From Drosophila pseudoobscura (taxonomy: Eukaryota; Arthropoda; Insecta; Diptera; Drosophilidae), in NCBI RefSeq assembly GCF_009870125.1, contig NC_046683.1:14517001-14581000 (forward strand): a stretch of 64,000 nucleotides of DNA, given 5' to 3'. Shown here one piece after another: positions 62,501 to 64,000 of this stretch (positions are counted from its first letter, which is position 1; each line of letters begins with the position of its first letter). Made by a program: the position numbers and the translations under genes. Under the pieces are notes generated by a model, which was not told where the DNA came from, made no database searches, and was given only the letters and a program-made list of their open reading frames with translations.

Positions 62501-64000
62501 TACTACTGCCAAAAGAACGACTCGCTGGAGTCTCGGACAATCTTGGCTTTAAAGCTGAACTCTGGAGTACAGCTTGTGGCGTTAGAGGAGAATTACTTTT
62601 ACATATATTTATCTATAAATGAGTTGAATTATATTTGTGAAATGGCACGTCCAAACGTTCTGAAAGGTTCTGCTCCCGAAAATAACCGTATTTTCTATTT
62701 GTCTTTTAGCTTTTGTGCTGTAACATTTTCAGGTGTTTAATTGTGCCAGAGTTCATTTTGAACATGGTTGCGCAGGATGGAATGCAGGGGGGCTGAGGGT
62801 GGCACTGAAAAATGAACAATTCAGAGTTTTCCCAGAGGCAGAGTGTGCGGGATGGGGAGGTGGGTGGGTGGGGGGTATCGGCTGAACTACGGGGTAGGGT
62901 GGGTGTTCGATGTGACAGTAGTTGGCATTGTTGTTTTAATAGGCCGCCGGTCATGTTCAGCAAACATAATAGAGTTTTGCGTCAGTTGCAACGTTTTGCC
63001 TCCTATGCCATGCCCCCCTTTTCTCTCTCCATCTGTGCCCCTCGTGTGCGAACCCACCATAGAATTTCCATCGACAGGTGCCCATTGCTTTCATTGCATA
63101 AGCTGGAAAATGCTTCAGTTAAGCAGTTCCGAATTTCCCATGTATTAGTGTCCAGGTGTGTCTCTAGGTGTGTGCTGTGTCTGTGTGTGTGTGTGTGTGT
63201 GTAGCATAGATGGCATTATGAAGTCGAGTGTCCTTTTTTTCGGTTTTGCGGTTCCTATGGTTTGTTTTTTTTGTGGCGAAACTTTTGAGAGAATTTAGGA
63301 TATGGTCAATGTGGGGAAGGAGTCTCGAGTTTACCAATTATCAGAAATATAATTTTAATTATACATACAAACATTTTGCATACAATTTTATCGCTCTATA
63401 AAAGCCAAAAGTTTTCTTGTTTAGCCTCCCAACCAGAAGAAAAAGAATTTTCCTGGGAAAAGTTTCATCGAGAAATCTGAGAACATTTTTTTTTTTTGTT
63501 TCTTTAACTTTGGGATCTGGATTCAGGCTTGCTATTAGCTTAAGGACTTACTTGAATTCTTTGAGTAATCTCTTAGGGATGATAAGGGGGGAACAATTGA
63601 TACGGACATAGATAAACATAAGTATTTGTGAGTATTTAGAGGCTACTGAAACAGTTTTGCCGACCCTTATTGGGGGTACTGTTCCGGACATAGTTATGGA
63701 GAGACCATATAACAGGCATCTTTATCCACAAATAAATGACGTATACTTTTGGAGAGTCCGTATAGACCGACTGCCACGTGGACATAGCTAAGTATAGGGA
63801 TACAAAAATGAATATTTACGGCGTGTCCCTAAATACGGATACGGATACGTAAGCGCAGAACTACGGCACGGACAAAGCAGGAAAAAGAAAAGGATGTCCG
63901 GATTGAATTTGCATGTACCTTCTGCCCGTATTATATAATTAAGGTCGGGTCTGGTGTGGGGACTATTTCCGAGTCCTTTAATCCTTGGAGACTCCTGATT
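62501..64000. other. Terminal non-coding interval
   Basis: Contains a (TG)n tract at about 63180-63202, a poly-T run near 63489 and a G-rich patch near 62850-62910. No convincing gene is visible up to the window edge. Confidence 0.5.

Overview
This is nuclear DNA from a Drosophila species. RpS5, Gga and Lst8 have fly-like sequences and intron positions, DRE motifs (TATCGATA) sit at promoters, and the non-coding DNA is fly-like in base composition and MITE content. The exact species and chromosome cannot be read from the sequence. No database search was run; family calls rest on recognised motifs and remembered protein sequences.

Region 1 (1-9.3 kb) is a conserved housekeeping block. RpS5 (minus) and Gga (plus) are divergent, and Lst8 (minus) converges on Gga. 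All four RpS5 introns carry H/ACA-snoRNA-like units on the host strand. I count 14: four tandem 193-bp copies, seven in the 1.34-kb intron, two single ones and one in the 5'UTR intron.

Region 2 (about 10.3-35.3 kb) is a giant inverted repeat with two arms of about 10 kb around a 2.2-kb spacer. Each arm holds a proteasome alpha-2-like paralogue whose reading frame is open but whose ancestral ATG reads ATA, plus an identical 53-nt exon-like block. The spacer holds an intronless UCH37/UCHL5-like deubiquitinase with an intact catalytic tetrad. Divergence between arms is about 1-2% inside and higher at the outer ends. A broken LTR-element fossil sits inside the outer end of the left arm only.

Region 3 (35.3-42.07 kb) is mostly non-coding. 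It contains a decayed Ubc9/lwr-like E2 copy and two repeat elements.

Region 4 (42.07-55.36 kb) is a tandem array of four units of about 3.3 kb. Each unit carries an eIF1-like gene (minus) and a two-exon, shortened Skp1-like gene (plus) whose start codon is split by the intron. Between them lies a GC-rich block with an unrecognised minus-strand ORF.

Region 5 (55.4-64 kb) is simple-repeat-rich non-coding DNA with one GC-rich, gene-like but broken stretch near 61.87-62.5 kb.

The most interesting feature is the combination. Within about 32 kb lie paralogues of a proteasome alpha subunit (two copies, palindrome), a proteasome-linked deubiquitinase (palindrome spacer), a SUMO E2 (decayed), an SCF adaptor (four copies) and eIF1 (four copies). 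Palindromic and tandem amplification of ubiquitin-proteasome paralogues fits an arms-race or germline-specific gene nest, such as sex-chromosome conflict. That role is inference only.
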